33,507 bases of DNA from an uncultured Clostridia bacterium (GCA_948664205.1 CAPNDH010000009.1:1-33507), one strand, 5' to 3'. Shown: positions 8,729 to 20,283, numbered from the stretch's first letter. Numbers and translations: made by a program. The notes: generated by a model from the letters alone, not told the origin.

Positions 8729-9436
8729 ATGGGAACAGTAAAAACAAAAGGGATAATAATTGCAGAAAATAGTATGGGCGATTTTGATAAAATGCTAACA
8801 ATATTAACTCCAAATGGAAAAGTGTCGTGCTCTGCCAAAGGCGCAAGAAGGCCAAAAAGCCAACTAATGGCAGGCACACAATTTCTATGTTTTGGAGAAT
8901 ACATGATGTTTAAAGGCTCAAATACGTACACATTAAACTCATGTGAAACAATAGAGTTATTTTATAATTTAAGAATAGACTTAGATAAGCTAAATTATGC
9001 ATCCTATATTACAAAAATTATTCAAGATGTAACATATGAAAATCAAAATACATATAAAATTTTGCAACTATATTTAAATACTCTATATGTAATTGCAGAA
9101 ACTGATATGGATTTAAACTTTGTAGTATCAATATTTAAAATGAGACTCATGTGCTTATTAGGTTTTAAACCAAGGCTAGACAAATGCTCTACATGTGAAA
9201 AAGAAGAAGTAAGTTATTTTAGCTTTAAAGATAATGGTCTAAAATGTGAAAATTGTAGTAAACAAGATACAGGAACAATTGAAATATCAGAATCTACAAA
9301 AAATGCACTAAAATACATATGTATAGCACCAGCAAAAAAGTTATACTCATTTAATATATCAGAAGAAAACAAAAAGCAATTAGAAATAATTGCAAAAATA
9401 TATACAAATAATAAACTAGAAAAAGAATATAAATAA
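8729..9436 (+). CDS. recO: DNA repair protein RecO
   Basis: 235 aa. The N-terminal OB-fold region reads KTKGIIIAENSMGDFDKML and TPNGKVSCSAKGARRPKS, typical of RecO; RecO works with RecR to load RecA onto SSB-coated single-stranded DNA. The helical C-terminal part contains a zinc-type pair CSTC...CENC. Start at 8729 has AAAAGGTGAA upstream. No C-terminal truncation is apparent. A weak hairpin (AGCAC-AATTT-GTGCT near 9505) lies downstream. Confidence 0.95.
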   Translation: MGTVKTKGIIIAENSMGDFDKMLTILTPNGKVSCSAKGARRPKSQLMAGTQFLCFGEYMMFKGSNTYTLNSCETIELFYNLRIDLDKLNYASYITKIIQDVTYENQNTYKILQLYLNTLYVIAETDMDLNFVVSIFKMRLMCLLGFKPRLDKCSTCEKEEVSYFSFKDNGLKCENCSKQDTGTIEISESTKNALKYICIAPAKKLYSFNISEENKKQLEIIAKIYTNNKLEKEYK

Positions 9437-9736
9437 TATTTTAATTTAAAAAAATTATGTTTACAAGAAGTACAAAATGTGATATAAATAGAATATTCTA
9501 TTTAGCACAATTTGTGCTTTAATATTTAAAATCAAAGAAATTAAAATCTTTAATTAATTAAAATTAAATTCTAAATTAAAATCCAAAATTAAAGTAAAAG
9601 ATAAATAAATACTGAAGGGAGGTATAGAGTAATTGTAAAATAAAGCACTAATTAAACTATATAGAAAATATTTATGAGGAAAGGTATATCAAATGCTTGC
9701 ATATAGAAAAAGTAATTGATATAATAAAGGTATAAA
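9437..9736. other. 300-bp AT-rich gap between recO and the Rpn nuclease
   Basis: Contains the promoter at 9460-9488, a short AGCAC...GTGCT palindrome near 9505-9520, and an unused-looking GGGAGG site near 9616 that leads only into stop codons. I see no gene here. Confidence 0.5.
9460..9488 (+). promoter_or_regulatory. Probable sigma-A promoter for the Rpn nuclease gene
   Basis: TTTACA at 9460-9465, 17-base spacer, TATAAA at 9483-9488. It lies about 250 bases before the gene, leaving a long leader. The spacer end ACAAAATGTGATATAAAT partly resembles the promoter before the response regulator (20217-20245). Confidence 0.55.
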
Positions 9737-10597
9737 ATGGAGAAAACACAAAAAACAAATAAACCATTAAACTTAAAAGACGATATAATGTTTAAGGTAT
9801 TCTTTAGTAGAAAGGGAAATGAAGAATTTTTAATAGATTTCCTAAAAGCACTATTAAAAATAGATATAAAAGAAATAAAAATACAAGAAGAAGTAAATTT
9901 AGAAAAATTAAGTAAAAAGGAAAAAGGTGGAAGGTTAGACTTACAAGCAAAGCTAGATAATGGAACAATAGTAAATATAGAAATGCAATTAAGAAATGAG
10001 CATAATATAGAAGAAAGAACAACATATTATAGTTCAAAAGTAATAGCAAGAGAAACTGAGCGAGGAACTAAATACAAAGATATAAAACAAGTAATAATGA
10101 TAAATATATTAGACTATGAAATGCTAGGCTTTGACGAATACATATCAGAAACTGCAGTAGTACTAGATAAACACAGAGAATATGAAGTACTAAAAGGAAT
10201 AAAATGGTACTTTATAGAATTACCAAAATTCAGAAAACAAAATCCTAATATGAATGAGAAAATTAATCAATGGTTAGCATTTATAGATGATTATGATAGG
10301 GGGTTAGTGAAAATGGCAGAAGAAAATAATGAAACACTAAAAAAAGCAAGGTTACAAATATCATATTTAACAGGTGACGAAGAAGCAAAAAGAATGCAAT
10401 GGTTAGAAGAAAAATGGGAAATGGATAGAGTAAGTGAAATAGGATATGCAGAAGAAAAAGGAAAAGAACAAGGAATAAAAGAAACACAAATAGCAACAGC
10501 TAAAGAACTATTAAAAATGAATATGAAACTAGAAGATATAATAAAAGTAACCAAATTAACAAAAGAAGAAATTGAAGAAATAAAGAAAGAAATTTAA
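9737..10597 (+). CDS. Rpn family PD-(D/E)XK nuclease / putative transposase
   Basis: 286 aa. N-terminal KDDIMFKVFFS and the core GGRLDLQAKLDNGTIVNIEMQ give the PD-(D/E)XK catalytic residues D68, E82 and Q84 (PDDEXK_2, recombination-promoting nuclease type). The C-terminus has the family's charged tail with EEKGKEQGIKE and a final helical hairpin of KLEDII..TKLTKEEI type. E. coli Rpn proteins promote RecA-independent recombination and DNA cleavage; members are often annotated as transposases but lack terminal repeats, and I see none here. It has its own promoter and ends at a long palindrome. A mobile or defence-like role is possible but not shown. Confidence 0.85.
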   Translation: MEKTQKTNKPLNLKDDIMFKVFFSRKGNEEFLIDFLKALLKIDIKEIKIQEEVNLEKLSKKEKGGRLDLQAKLDNGTIVNIEMQLRNEHNIEERTTYYSSKVIARETERGTKYKDIKQVIMINILDYEMLGFDEYISETAVVLDKHREYEVLKGIKWYFIELPKFRKQNPNMNEKINQWLAFIDDYDRGLVKMAEENNETLKKARLQISYLTGDEEAKRMQWLEEKWEMDRVSEIGYAEEKGKEQGIKETQIATAKELLKMNMKLEDIIKVTKLTKEEIEEIKKEI

Positions 10598-10600
10598 AAT

Positions 10601-10649
10601 ACGAAACAAGGAAAGATTTGGGACATGTCCAAATCTTTCCTCAATTCGT
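10601..10649. terminator. Long hairpin after the Rpn gene
   Basis: GGAAAGATTTGGGACATG faces TCCAAATCTTTCC, giving a stem of about 12 bp, with an outer ACGAA / TTCGT pairing. There is no clear T-run on the + strand, so it may be a repeat of the GGGACA type rather than a true terminator. Confidence 0.5.
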
Positions 10650-10712
10650 ATAAATTTTCCACAAATAGCAAATAATATGTGCATAACATTTGCTAAGGAG
10701 TGGAAAGTTTTT

Positions 10713-13700
10713 ATGAAAAATTATAGAAATTTAGATATAAAAGGAACGATGCTAGATACAAATCAACTTGAAATATACTTAGAAAAAATGGCATCAGACC
10801 ATGTTCTGCAAAATAAAAGTAGCAAAGGCACATATCCAATACCAAAATTAAAGGAAAATTTTGAAATCATTTTAGAAGTGTATAACCTTCTTAATGAACA
10901 CATAAAACTAGGGCTTCCAATACATCCAGCAGGAGAGTGGCTTTTAGATAATTTTTATATGATAGAAGAAACATACAAAATGGTAATAAAAGAACTTAGC
11001 CTAAATAAATATACAAAATTTTTAGGTATATCAAATGGAATAAATAAAGGTTTTGCAAGAATATATGTGCTAGCTTTTGAAATTGTAGCATATACAGATA
11101 GTAAAATAGATACGAAAACATTAACAAACCTATTATACAGTTACCAAAAAAAGAAAACTCTTAGTATGGATGAAATATGGAACATAGGAATATTTATACA
11201 AATAGCATTAATTCAAAACATAAAAGATATATGCGAAAAAATATATTATAGTCAAATGCAAAAATATAGAGTAGAAAATATATTAGAAAGATTAGTTGAA
11301 AATAAAGAAGATTTAAAATATAAAAATTTAAGTGTGTATAGGCAAAGAGTAAAAGGGTATGGAGAAATGAAATATCCTTTTATAGAGTATATGTCATATA
11401 GATTAAAAAAATATGGAAAATCTGCATACAGTTATATAAATGCTTTAGAAGAACAAGTAAATAAAATGGGAACTACAATAGATGAAGTTATAAGAAAAGA
11501 ACATTTTGATATGGCACTTAAAAAAGTAAGTATGGCGAATAGTATTACCAGTATAAAAGAACTTTTAAGAATGGATTTTATGCAAATATTTCAAAATATA
11601 AATGGAGTAGAAGAAGTTTTAAAAAAAGATCCAGCAAATGTATATTCAAAAATGGATTATAAAACAAAAGAATATTATAGAAATAAAATTAAAGAAATAT
11701 CAACTAAAACTAAAATATCCGAAATATATATTGCTAGAAAATGTTTAGAATTATGTAGTAGAGAAGGACTAAATGAGAAACAAAAACATGTTGGGTACTA
11801 TTTAATAGATAACGGAGAAGATGAATTATTAAATAATATCACAGGAAGTAATAAAAAGAAAATTTCAAAAAATAAAAAAGCAAAAATATATGTAAGCACA
11901 ATATGGGGAATAAGTATATTAATAGACTTAGTGCTAACAATTCTAATGCATAATATCTGTAGGGGTCGCTACTCACGGCGACCCGATAACAATCACTACA
12001 ATTGTACTATTTTTCGTAACAGCACTAATTCCTATTCAAGAAATAGTAGTAAAAATAGCACAATATATATTAGGAAAAATAGTAAAACCCAAATTAATAC
12101 CGAAATTAGATTTTGAAGCAAAGAGAGTTCCTAAAGAAAGCACTACATTTGTAGTTATACCAACAATTTTAAAAAGCAAAGAAAAAGTTCAAGAATTAAT
12201 AAAAAAATTAGAAGTATATTATCTAGCAAATAAAAGTGAAAACATATATTTTGCACTACTAGGTGACTGTTCAGCAGGAAGTAATAAAGAGGAAACATTT
12301 GATAAAGAAGTAGAAGAAGAAGGACTAAAGTTAACAGATAAATTAAATAAAAAATATCCTTCAGAAGAAGAAAAAATACCAAAATTTACTTTTATATATA
12401 GAAAAAGATTCTGGAATGGAAAAGAAGAATGTTATTTAGGTTGGGAGAGAAAAAGAGGTTTACTTAGTCAATTTAATGAATATCTATTAGGAAATGAAGA
12501 AAGCCCATTTAAAGTAAATACTTTAGAAGAATGGAAGAAAGAAAAAAATATAAAAGAATTACCAGTAAAAATTAAATATATTATAACTTTAGATGCAGAC
12601 ACAGAACTTACATTAAATACTGGGTTAGAATTAATTGGTGCAATGTCACATATTTTAAATAAACCAAAACTTTCACAAAATGAAGATGTAGTAATAGAAG
12701 GCTATGCTATTATGCAACCAAGAGTAGGAATTAATATTACAGCAAGTAGAGAAAGCTTATTTACAAAAATATTTGCGGGAAGCGGAGGAGTAGACCCATA
12801 TACTAATGCCATTTCAGACATTTATCAAGATAATTTTGGAGAAGGAATATTTACAGGAAAGGGAATTTACGATTTAGAAGTATTCTCAAAAGTATTAAAA
12901 AACGAAATACCAGAAAACACCGTATTAAGTCATGATTTATTAGAAGGAAATTATTTAAGGTGTGGACTAGCAACAGATATTATGCTAATGGATGGATACC
13001 CTACCTCTTATAATAGCTTTAAATCAAGAATGCATAGATGGATTAGAGGAGACTTCCAAATATATTCGTGGATAAAAAATAACATTATAAACAAAAAAGA
13101 ATTACAAAAGAAAAATCCACTAAGTTTTCTTTCAAAATATAAAATATTTGACAACCTAATAAGAGCAATATTACCAATTTCAAGTATGTTACTAATAATT
13201 ACAACACTAATAACAAATATAACTTGTAGGGGTCACGCTTTGGGCGACCTAGGATACTCAAATTCAATTTTAACACTAGGCTTAAGCATAGCAATAATAT
13301 CAACAATAATACCAACAATAATAGATATAGCAAATAAAATTATATTCAGAAAAGAAGACAATAAATATCAAAAAAGTTTTGAAGCCAACATATCAACTTT
13401 TACAGCAAGTATATTAAGAGCGATAATTAGTATTTTGGTACTTCCAGATAAAGCATATAATTCGTTAGATGCAATGATAAGAAGTATATATAGAATGAAA
13501 GTAAGTAAAAAGTATCTACTAGAATGGACGACTTCAGAAGATACTGAAAAATTAAGTAAAAATACAATAAATTCATATTACAAAAACATGCTTGCAAACA
13601 CTATAATAGGAGCATTAGCTATTATATATGGTTTTATATTTACAAATTTAATTATTTTAGTATTCGGAATTGCATGGCTAGCTACACCAATGTTCATGTG

Positions 13701-16700
13701 GTATATTAGTAAAAAAGTAAAAATAAAAGAAAAAGTAGAAGAACTATCTGATAAAGATAAAGAATATCTATTAGAAATAGGAAAGAGGACTTGGCAATTT
13801 TTTAAAGATAATATTAACGAGGAAAATAATTATTTACCACCAGATAACTATCAAGAAGGAAGAACCCCAATTGTAGTTCCAAGAACTTCATCAACAAATA
13901 TAGGGTTAGGCCTTTTAGCAGTTGTAGCAAGTTATGATTTAGGCTATGAAAATTTATACGATACGCTTGAGCTATTAAATAAAATGTTACAAACAATAGA
14001 AAAACTTTCTAAATGGAATGGTCACCTTTACAATTGGTATAATACGAAAACATTAGAACCACTAATTCCAAGGTATATATCAACAGTAGATAGTGGTAAT
14101 TTTATAGCATATATATATGTTTTAAAGCAATTTTTTGTTGAAGCAAAAAATGAAATATTACAAAACGATAAAATTTCAGAAGAAGAAAAACAAAAAATGC
14201 TATTGTTAATACCAAATTGGGTAGAAGAACAAATAGAAAATATACCAATAGCAAATGCAAATTTTAGTGTACTTTATGATAAAGAAAAAAGGCTATTTTC
14301 AATTGGTTTTAATGTAGAAGAAAATAAACTTACAGATTCATACTATGATTTATTAGCCTCAGAAGCAAGAACAGCAAGTTTTGTGGCAATAGCTAAAAAA
14401 GATGTACCAGCAAAACATTGGTATAACTTAAATAGAACTTTAACTGCATTAAATGGATATAAAGGTCTAATTTCTTGGTCTGGAACTGCATTTGAATATT
14501 TAATGCCAAATATAAACATGAAGAAATATAATGGAAGTTTAATAGATGAATCTATTAAATTTATGATAGATAATCAAAAAGAATATGCAAAAAAACTTGG
14601 AGTACCTTGGGGCTTTTCAGAAACAGCATTCAACCTAAAAGATTTAAATGGAAATTATCAATATAAAGCAATAGGAATACCATGGCTTGGTTTAAAAAGA
14701 GGTTTAGAAGATGATATAGTAGTTGCAAGTTATGCATCAGGATTAGCATTAACAGAAGAGCCAAAAGAAGTAATAGAAAACCTAAAAGAATTAGAAAAAT
14801 ACGAAATGCTATCAAAATATGGGTTTTACGAGGCACTAGATTTCACCCCAGTAAGATTAAAAAAAGGCAAAAAGTATGAGCCAGTAAAAACATATATGGC
14901 ACACCATCAAGCTCTTTCATTATTAGCAATAAATAATTTATTTAAAAATAATATTCTGCAAAAAAGATTTCATGAAAACCCTGAGCTTGAAGCACTTGAT
15001 ATTTTGCTTCAAGAAAGAATGCCAGAAAATATGATAATAACAAAAGAAGAAAAGAAAAAACCAGAAAAAATAAAATATGTAGATTATGAAAGTTATGCTA
15101 GGCGAACATATAACAAAATAGATGAAAGATTAAACATTATAAATGCAATAGCTAATAACCAATACTTAGTAGTAACAGATCAAAAAGGAAATGGTTATAG
15201 CAAATATAAAGATATATTAGTAAATAGGTTTAAGCCGTTATCAGATGAAGTACAAGGAATAAACTTTTATATAAAGAATATAAAAAATAAAAGAATTTGG
15301 ACATCAAATTATATGAATTATTTGCAATCAGCAGATAAATACGAAATAAGTATGTCAGAAGATGTAACTAAAATAAGTAGAATAGATGGATCTGTAAAAA
15401 CAGTATCAAAAGTTACAATAGCTCAAGAGGCACCAGTAGAAATACGAAATATATCACTTAAAAATAATGGAATAGAAGAAGAAACCTTAGAAGTAACCTC
15501 ATATATAGAACCAATACTTTCAAGTGCAATGCAAGACTATTCACACCCAGCATTTAATAATTTGTTTTTAAGTTTTGAATATTTAGAAGATGGAATAGTA
15601 TTAGCAAAAAGAAGAAAAAGAGCACAAACAGATAAAGAATACTATATGGGAGTTTGCTTCTATACTAAGTTTAATACAATAGGTGAATTAGAATATGAAA
15701 TAGATAAAGAAAAATTTTTAGGAAGGGGAAATTTAGGACTTCCATTAATGGTACAAAATTCAAAACCGTTTTCTAAAAATACAAATTTAGTTACAGATCC
15801 AATTATAGCAATGAAACATACTATAAAAATAAAACCTGAAGAAAGTGCAAATTTAAGCTTTATAATAGCAGTATCAGAGAATAAAGATGAAGTAATTAGT
15901 TTAGTAAAAGATTATTCAAACGAAGAAAAAATAAACAAATGCTTCGAGCTTTCTCGTGCAAGAGTAGAAGCAGAGGCAAGATATTTAGGAATAAACCATA
16001 AAGATATAGAAACATATCAAAAAATGTTAGGATATATATTAGGTCAAAATCCACTTAAGAAAAATAATTTAGAAATAACAGATAATAAAAATTACCCACA
16101 AAGTGAACTTTGGAAATATGGTATATCAGGCGATTTACCAATTGTATTAGTAAAAATTACAACTGTAAATGATACAGATGTATTAAACGAAATCCTAAAT
16201 GCTTACGAATTTTATAGAGCAAAAAATATAATGATAGATTTAGTAATATTTGATGGGGAGGAAAATACCTACGAAAAGTATGTAAAAGAAGAAATTATAA
16301 GTAGTATATTAAATAAAAATTTATCATATATGCAAAATATAAAAGGTGGAATATTTATAATAGAAGACCCAGAAAGTATGGAATTACTTGAGTTTAAAGC
16401 AAACCTTATAATAGATGCAAGTAAAGGTAATATAGGTAGAATAATAAAAGATTTAGAAGAAGAATATATAGAAAATATTAAAGAAATTGGTTATGAGCCT
16501 CACAAAGATATAATATTAGAAGAAGAGAAGAACTTTGAAATTAAAGATATGCAAAATCTTAAATATTATAATGAATATGGTGGGTTTTCGGAAAATGGAA
16601 AAGAATATATAATAAAAGTTAATAAGGAAAAGAGACTTCCAACAGTATGGAGTAATGTAATTGCTAATAAAAATTTTGGAACATTAGTTACAGAAAGCAT

Positions 16701-19159
16701 GGGAGGTTATACTTGGAGCAAAAATAGTAGGTTAAATAGGCTCTCTAGCTGGTCAAATAATCAAGTAGTAGATGTGCCATCAGAAATAATATATGTAGAG
16801 GAAGAAAAAACAGGCAAAACTTGGTCTTTAGGTTTAAACCCTATGCCAGATAACAATGATTATTATATAACTTATGGCTTTGGATACGCAAACTATAAGC
16901 ATACAAGCATGGAAATTGCTCAAGAATTAACTGTATTTGTAGCAAAAGATGAAAGTATAAAAATAAATTTATTAAACTTAAAAAATCTAGCACCAAAAAA
17001 GCAAAAATTAAAATTAGTATATTATATAAAACCAGTAATGGGGGAAGATGAAGTAAAATCTAATGGATATATACAACTAGAAAACAAAGAAAATGCAAAT
17101 ACAATATTAATGAAAAATAAAGTATCAGAAACAAATGAATATATGTATATTTCAAGTAGTGAAAAAATAACATCATATACAGGTAATAAAAGAGCATTCA
17201 TAGGAAATGGAAGCTTAGCAAACCCAGAAGCTTTAAGAAAAGTAAGCCTTAATAATGAAAATTCTTTTGGAAAAGACTCTATAATTGCAATTCAAATAGA
17301 AGTAGAATTAGAAGCTTTCGAAACTAAAGATATCGCTTTTATACTTGGAGCAAGTGAAAATGAAATAAGTGCATTAGATAATAGTTATAAATATAATAAA
17401 ATCAATAATTGTATAAATGAATTAGAAAATGTAAAAAGATACTGGGAAGAGCTAACAGGAAAATTACAAGTAAAAACACCAGTAGAATCATTTAATATTT
17501 TATTAAATGGATGGCTGGCATATCAAACTATCGGTTGTAGATTATGGGGAAGAACAGGCTTTTATCAGTCAGGAGGAGCATTTGGTTTTAGAGACCAGTT
17601 ACAAGACACAATAGGTATAAAATATTATGACTCATCATTTATGAAAAACCAAATAATAAAACATGCTAAGCACCAATTTATAGAAGGAGATGTAGAGCAT
17701 TGGTGGCATGATGAAAATAAAAGAGGAATACGAACTAGGTTTACAGACGACTTATTATGGCTTGTATATATGACAATTGAATATATAAACTTAACACGGT
17801 GATTATTCTATTTTAGATATAGAGATTCCATATAAAAAAGGAGAAATATTAGAAGAAGGAATAGATGAAAGATATGACTTATATGAAGAAAGTGAAATAA
17901 AGGAAAGCCTTTATAAACATTGCATAAGAGCAATAGAAAAATCTTTAAATTTCGGTGAACACGACTTACCCAAAATGGGCTCAGGAGACTGGAATGACGG
18001 AATGAGCACAGTAGGAAATAAAGGAAAGGGAGAAAGTGTATGGTTAGGCTTCTTCTTATATGATATATTAAATAAATTTATACCGATAATGGAAGAAAGA
18101 AGACGGAAGTCGGAGAACGGAAGTTGGAAGTTGGAAGTTAGAAGTTGGAATAGTGATAATCAAAATAATGCACAGAATGATGAAATAGATGTAGGGGCTA
18201 AATCGGTAAGGAATACTTCATTGGGAATACCGAATTTCGCCCAAGAAGGGTCTCAAAATAATCTACCAGACGATGAAACAATTGTAGGGGCGAGCATAGC
18301 TCGTCCTCACTTCGAAGAAACTACCTTAATACAAAAATATAAACAAACATTAGATAAACTTAAAAAAGCACTTAACACTTGGGGCTGGGACGGACGATGG
18401 TACAAAAGAGCATTCATGGACGACGGAAACATATTAGGAAGTCTTGAAAATGAAGAATGCAGAATAGATGGAATATCGCAAAGTTGGGCAACAATATCAA
18501 ATGCAGGCGATAATGACAAAAAATATATATCAATAGAAAGTTTAGAAAACCATTTAGTAGATAAAGAAAATGGCCTAATAAAATTACTAGACCCACCATT
18601 TGAAAAAAGCAAATTAGAACCAGGATATATAAAATCATATTTACCAGGAACAAGAGAAAATGGAGGACAATACACACATGGAGCAATATGGGCGATAATT
18701 GCAGAAACAATGCTTGGTTTTGGAGATAAAGCAGTAGAACTATTTAGAATGATAAACCCAATAGAACACTCAAAAACGAGAGAATCAGCACAAAAATACA
18801 AAGTAGAGCCATATGTTATAGTTGCAGATATATATAGCCATGAAAATCTAGCAGGAAGAGGAGGCTGGAGCTGGTATACAGGTTCAAGTAGCTGGATGTT
18901 AAAATTAGGTATAGAGCATATAATAGGCTTAAAAATAGAAAAGGGAATACTAAGTTTAAAACCATGTATATCAAGTGAATGGAAAGAATACGCTATATCA
19001 TATAAATATGGAAACAGTATTTATAACATAAAAGTAGAAAACCCAAACAATAAAAACACAGGAGTAGAAAGCTTTACTCTAAATGGACAAGAAATAGAAG
19101 AAAAGCAAGTAAAACTAATAGATGACGGAAGAGTATATGATATTAAGGTAATAATGTAG
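10713..19159 (+). CDS. Cyclic beta-1,2-glucan synthase-like GT84/GH94 protein, with two +1 frameshifts
   Basis: One gene in three frames: frame 3 to 11975, frame 1 from 11977 to 17796, frame 2 from 17798. Deleting C11976 and C17797 gives about 2,814 aa, normal for the NdvB/ChvB family. Start 10713 follows AAGGAG. Order: N-terminal region with HPAGEWLLDNFY; membrane segments near residues 393-442; a GT domain with ITLDADTELT, QPRVGI, SHDLLEGNYLRCG and HRWIRGDFQ; more membrane segments (810-995); a glycoamylase-like domain (TPIVVPRTSSTNIGLGLLA, MAHHQALSLLA); two GH94-type beta domains; and the GH94 catalytic part (GAFGFRDQLQD, VEHWW, GSGDWNDGM, RENGGQYTHGA). The family polymerises beta-1,2-glucan from UDP-glucose at the inner membrane and trims or cyclises it. 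Palindromic repeats are embedded at 11958, 13225 and 18098-18325. No export gene lies nearby. Cyclisation is inferred. Confidence 0.9.
11958..11985 (+). repeat. Palindromic repeat inside the glucan synthase gene, copy A
   Basis: TGTAGGGGTCGCTACTCACG is followed by GCGACCCG; GGGTCGC pairs with GCGACCC. The reading frame changes here by +1. Without C11976 the element is read as CRGRYSGDP between two membrane helices, parallel to CRGHALGDL in copy B. Confidence 0.8.
13225..13253 (+). repeat. Palindromic repeat inside the glucan synthase gene, copy B (in frame)
   Basis: TGTAGGGGTCACGCTTTGGG continues CGACCTA; GGGTC pairs with GACCT with a G-T. It is read through as CRGHALGDLG in the loop between two membrane segments without disturbing the frame. 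Confidence 0.75.
18098..18149 (+). repeat. GGAAGTT tandem tract inside the glucan synthase gene
   Basis: Degenerate 7-base units (GGAAGTC, GGAGAAC, GGAAGTTGGAAGTTGGAAGT, TAGAAGTTGG) encode KSENGSWKLEVRSWN. It opens an approximately 75-residue low-complexity insertion that also holds two palindromic repeats. Unit length 7 means each repeat-number change would shift the frame unless in multiples of three. Confidence 0.7.
18191..18244 (+). repeat. Palindromic repeat inside the glucan synthase gene, copy C (in frame)
   Basis: GTAGGGGCTAAATCGGTAAG...GGGAATACCGAATTTCGCCC. Read as VGAKSVRNTSLGIPNFAQ with no stop codon. It is nearly the same sequence as the reverse-strand intergenic copy at 22979-23032, so its repeat nature is clear. 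Confidence 0.9.
18284..18325 (+). repeat. Palindromic repeat inside the glucan synthase gene, copy D (in frame)
   Basis: GTAGGGGCGAGCATAGCTCG then TCCTCACTTCGAAGAAACTA. GGGGCGAGC pairs with GCTCGTCC, and GTAG with CTAC at the far end. The tail CTTCGAAGAAA matches the intergenic copies at 2128 and 28293. Read as VGASIARPHFEETT. Confidence 0.85.
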
Positions 19160-19163
19160 AATT

Positions 19164-19192
19164 TTGACAATATTTTCTAATTGTAGTATAAT
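19164..19192 (+). promoter_or_regulatory. Consensus sigma-A promoter
   Basis: TTGACA at 19164-19169, 17-base spacer, TATAAT at 19187-19192: a perfect match to both consensus boxes, starting 4 bases after the glucan synthase stop. It should drive the gene at 19229 strongly. Confidence 0.9.
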
Positions 19193-19228
19193 AAAAGTAG
19201 AGATTTCGCACATAGGAGGAGATTTTTT

Positions 19229-20143
19229 ATGAGTAAATTAAAAAGTGTAGATAAACAATTAGAAGAAATGTCAATGAAATGGTATATTAAAGAATACTAC
19301 GGAGATCAAATAAGAGCAAATAATACGAAGGAATTTAGAAGTAAAGTAATAAAACACATTAATAATTCTGTAAGTAAAAGTGACATTATTAAAGAATATT
19401 TAGAAGAACATCCAAAAGTAAAACAACAATATATAAGAAAAAAACGAGCAATAGGTAGAACTAAATTTTTCATAGGGGCAGGACTTTTAACAGTAGCAGT
19501 TGGAGTAGGTGCATATACTGTTTCAAAACATAAAGAGACACAAGAACCTGAAAAGCAAGCAACAGAATATACTTTATATGAAGAGCCAGAAATAGAAGAA
19601 AATGAATATGAAAAATTCTTCGAAGAAGCAAGAAATATAAAAAATACAGATAGTCGAGATGAAGAAATAGTAAAATTTACAAAACAAAAAATAGTAGAAG
19701 CATATAATATGCAAAATCCTGATAATCCAATAACAGTAGATAGTTTGCAATATTTAGAATTAAACGAATATGTAATAGCACATATTGATGCAAGAGGATA
19801 TGATGTATCTTACGACAGAATATCACAAAGACTAGACCATGAACGAAAAGAAAATGAAGTATTAAAACAAATGACAATTTATGAATTTAAAATAGATGGA
19901 AAAACAGTAGCTGTATATAATACACATGGAGATGAAGTAGTAGATAGTAATATAGAAAACAAAGAAACATTTTTTAAGAATACATTAGATTTATTAGATA
20001 AAACACCTAATTTACAAGGAGGATACAAATATAGAAATAGCGAGTATGACATTTCTAGACTAGAAGATAATTATAGAAATTCAGCAGAAAAACTAATAGA
20101 AAGCCAAAAAGAAAATCAAGTAGATATAGAGATTGTTAAATAA
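19229..20143 (+). CDS. Unrecognised single-pass membrane protein, 304 aa
   Basis: I do not recognise the family. Residues 1-78 are a basic cytoplasmic-type region (many Lys/Arg, RKKRAIGRTK just before the helix). Residues about 79-98 form one membrane segment (FFIGAGLLTVAVGVGAYTV). The remaining 200 residues are acidic (EEPEIEENEYEKFFEEA) and by the positive-inside rule would lie outside the cell. It has a perfect promoter, an AGGAGGAG ribosome site and a very strong terminator, so it is an isolated, probably well-expressed single gene. No catalytic motif is visible. Confidence 0.8.
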   Translation: MSKLKSVDKQLEEMSMKWYIKEYYGDQIRANNTKEFRSKVIKHINNSVSKSDIIKEYLEEHPKVKQQYIRKKRAIGRTKFFIGAGLLTVAVGVGAYTVSKHKETQEPEKQATEYTLYEEPEIEENEYEKFFEEARNIKNTDSRDEEIVKFTKQKIVEAYNMQNPDNPITVDSLQYLELNEYVIAHIDARGYDVSYDRISQRLDHERKENEVLKQMTIYEFKIDGKTVAVYNTHGDEVVDSNIENKETFFKNTLDLLDKTPNLQGGYKYRNSEYDISRLEDNYRNSAEKLIESQKENQVDIEIVK

Positions 20144-20181
20144 AACAAAGAAGTGAATTTTTTAATTCACTTCTTTGTTTT
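20142..20181 (+). terminator. Strong rho-independent terminator
   Basis: AAAACAAAGAAGTGAATT pairs perfectly over 18 bp with AATTCACTTCTTTGTTTT, overlapping the stop codon of the preceding gene. It is symmetrical and could work from both strands. Confidence 0.9.
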
Positions 20182-20216
20182 ATTTAAAATATTTTTTATG
20201 ATTATAAAAAAAATAC

Positions 20217-20245
20217 TTGTACAAAATAATATTATGTGATATAAA
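20217..20245 (+). promoter_or_regulatory. Probable promoter of the two-component system
   Basis: TTGTAC at 20217-20222, 17-base spacer, TATAAA at 20240-20245, about 38 bases before the response regulator start. Confidence 0.6.
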
Positions 20246-20283
20246 TAAATAAAGTTAAAAAATTCCTAGGGAGGAACACATTT

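Noticed and set aside
9737..10597. Complete insertion sequence around the Rpn-type gene
   Set aside because: No flanking terminal inverted repeats or target-site duplications could be seen; the gene has its own promoter and a downstream hairpin only.
18098..18149. GGAAGTT tandem tract as a CRISPR array
   Set aside because: Units are 7 bases with no spacers, and no cas genes are near.
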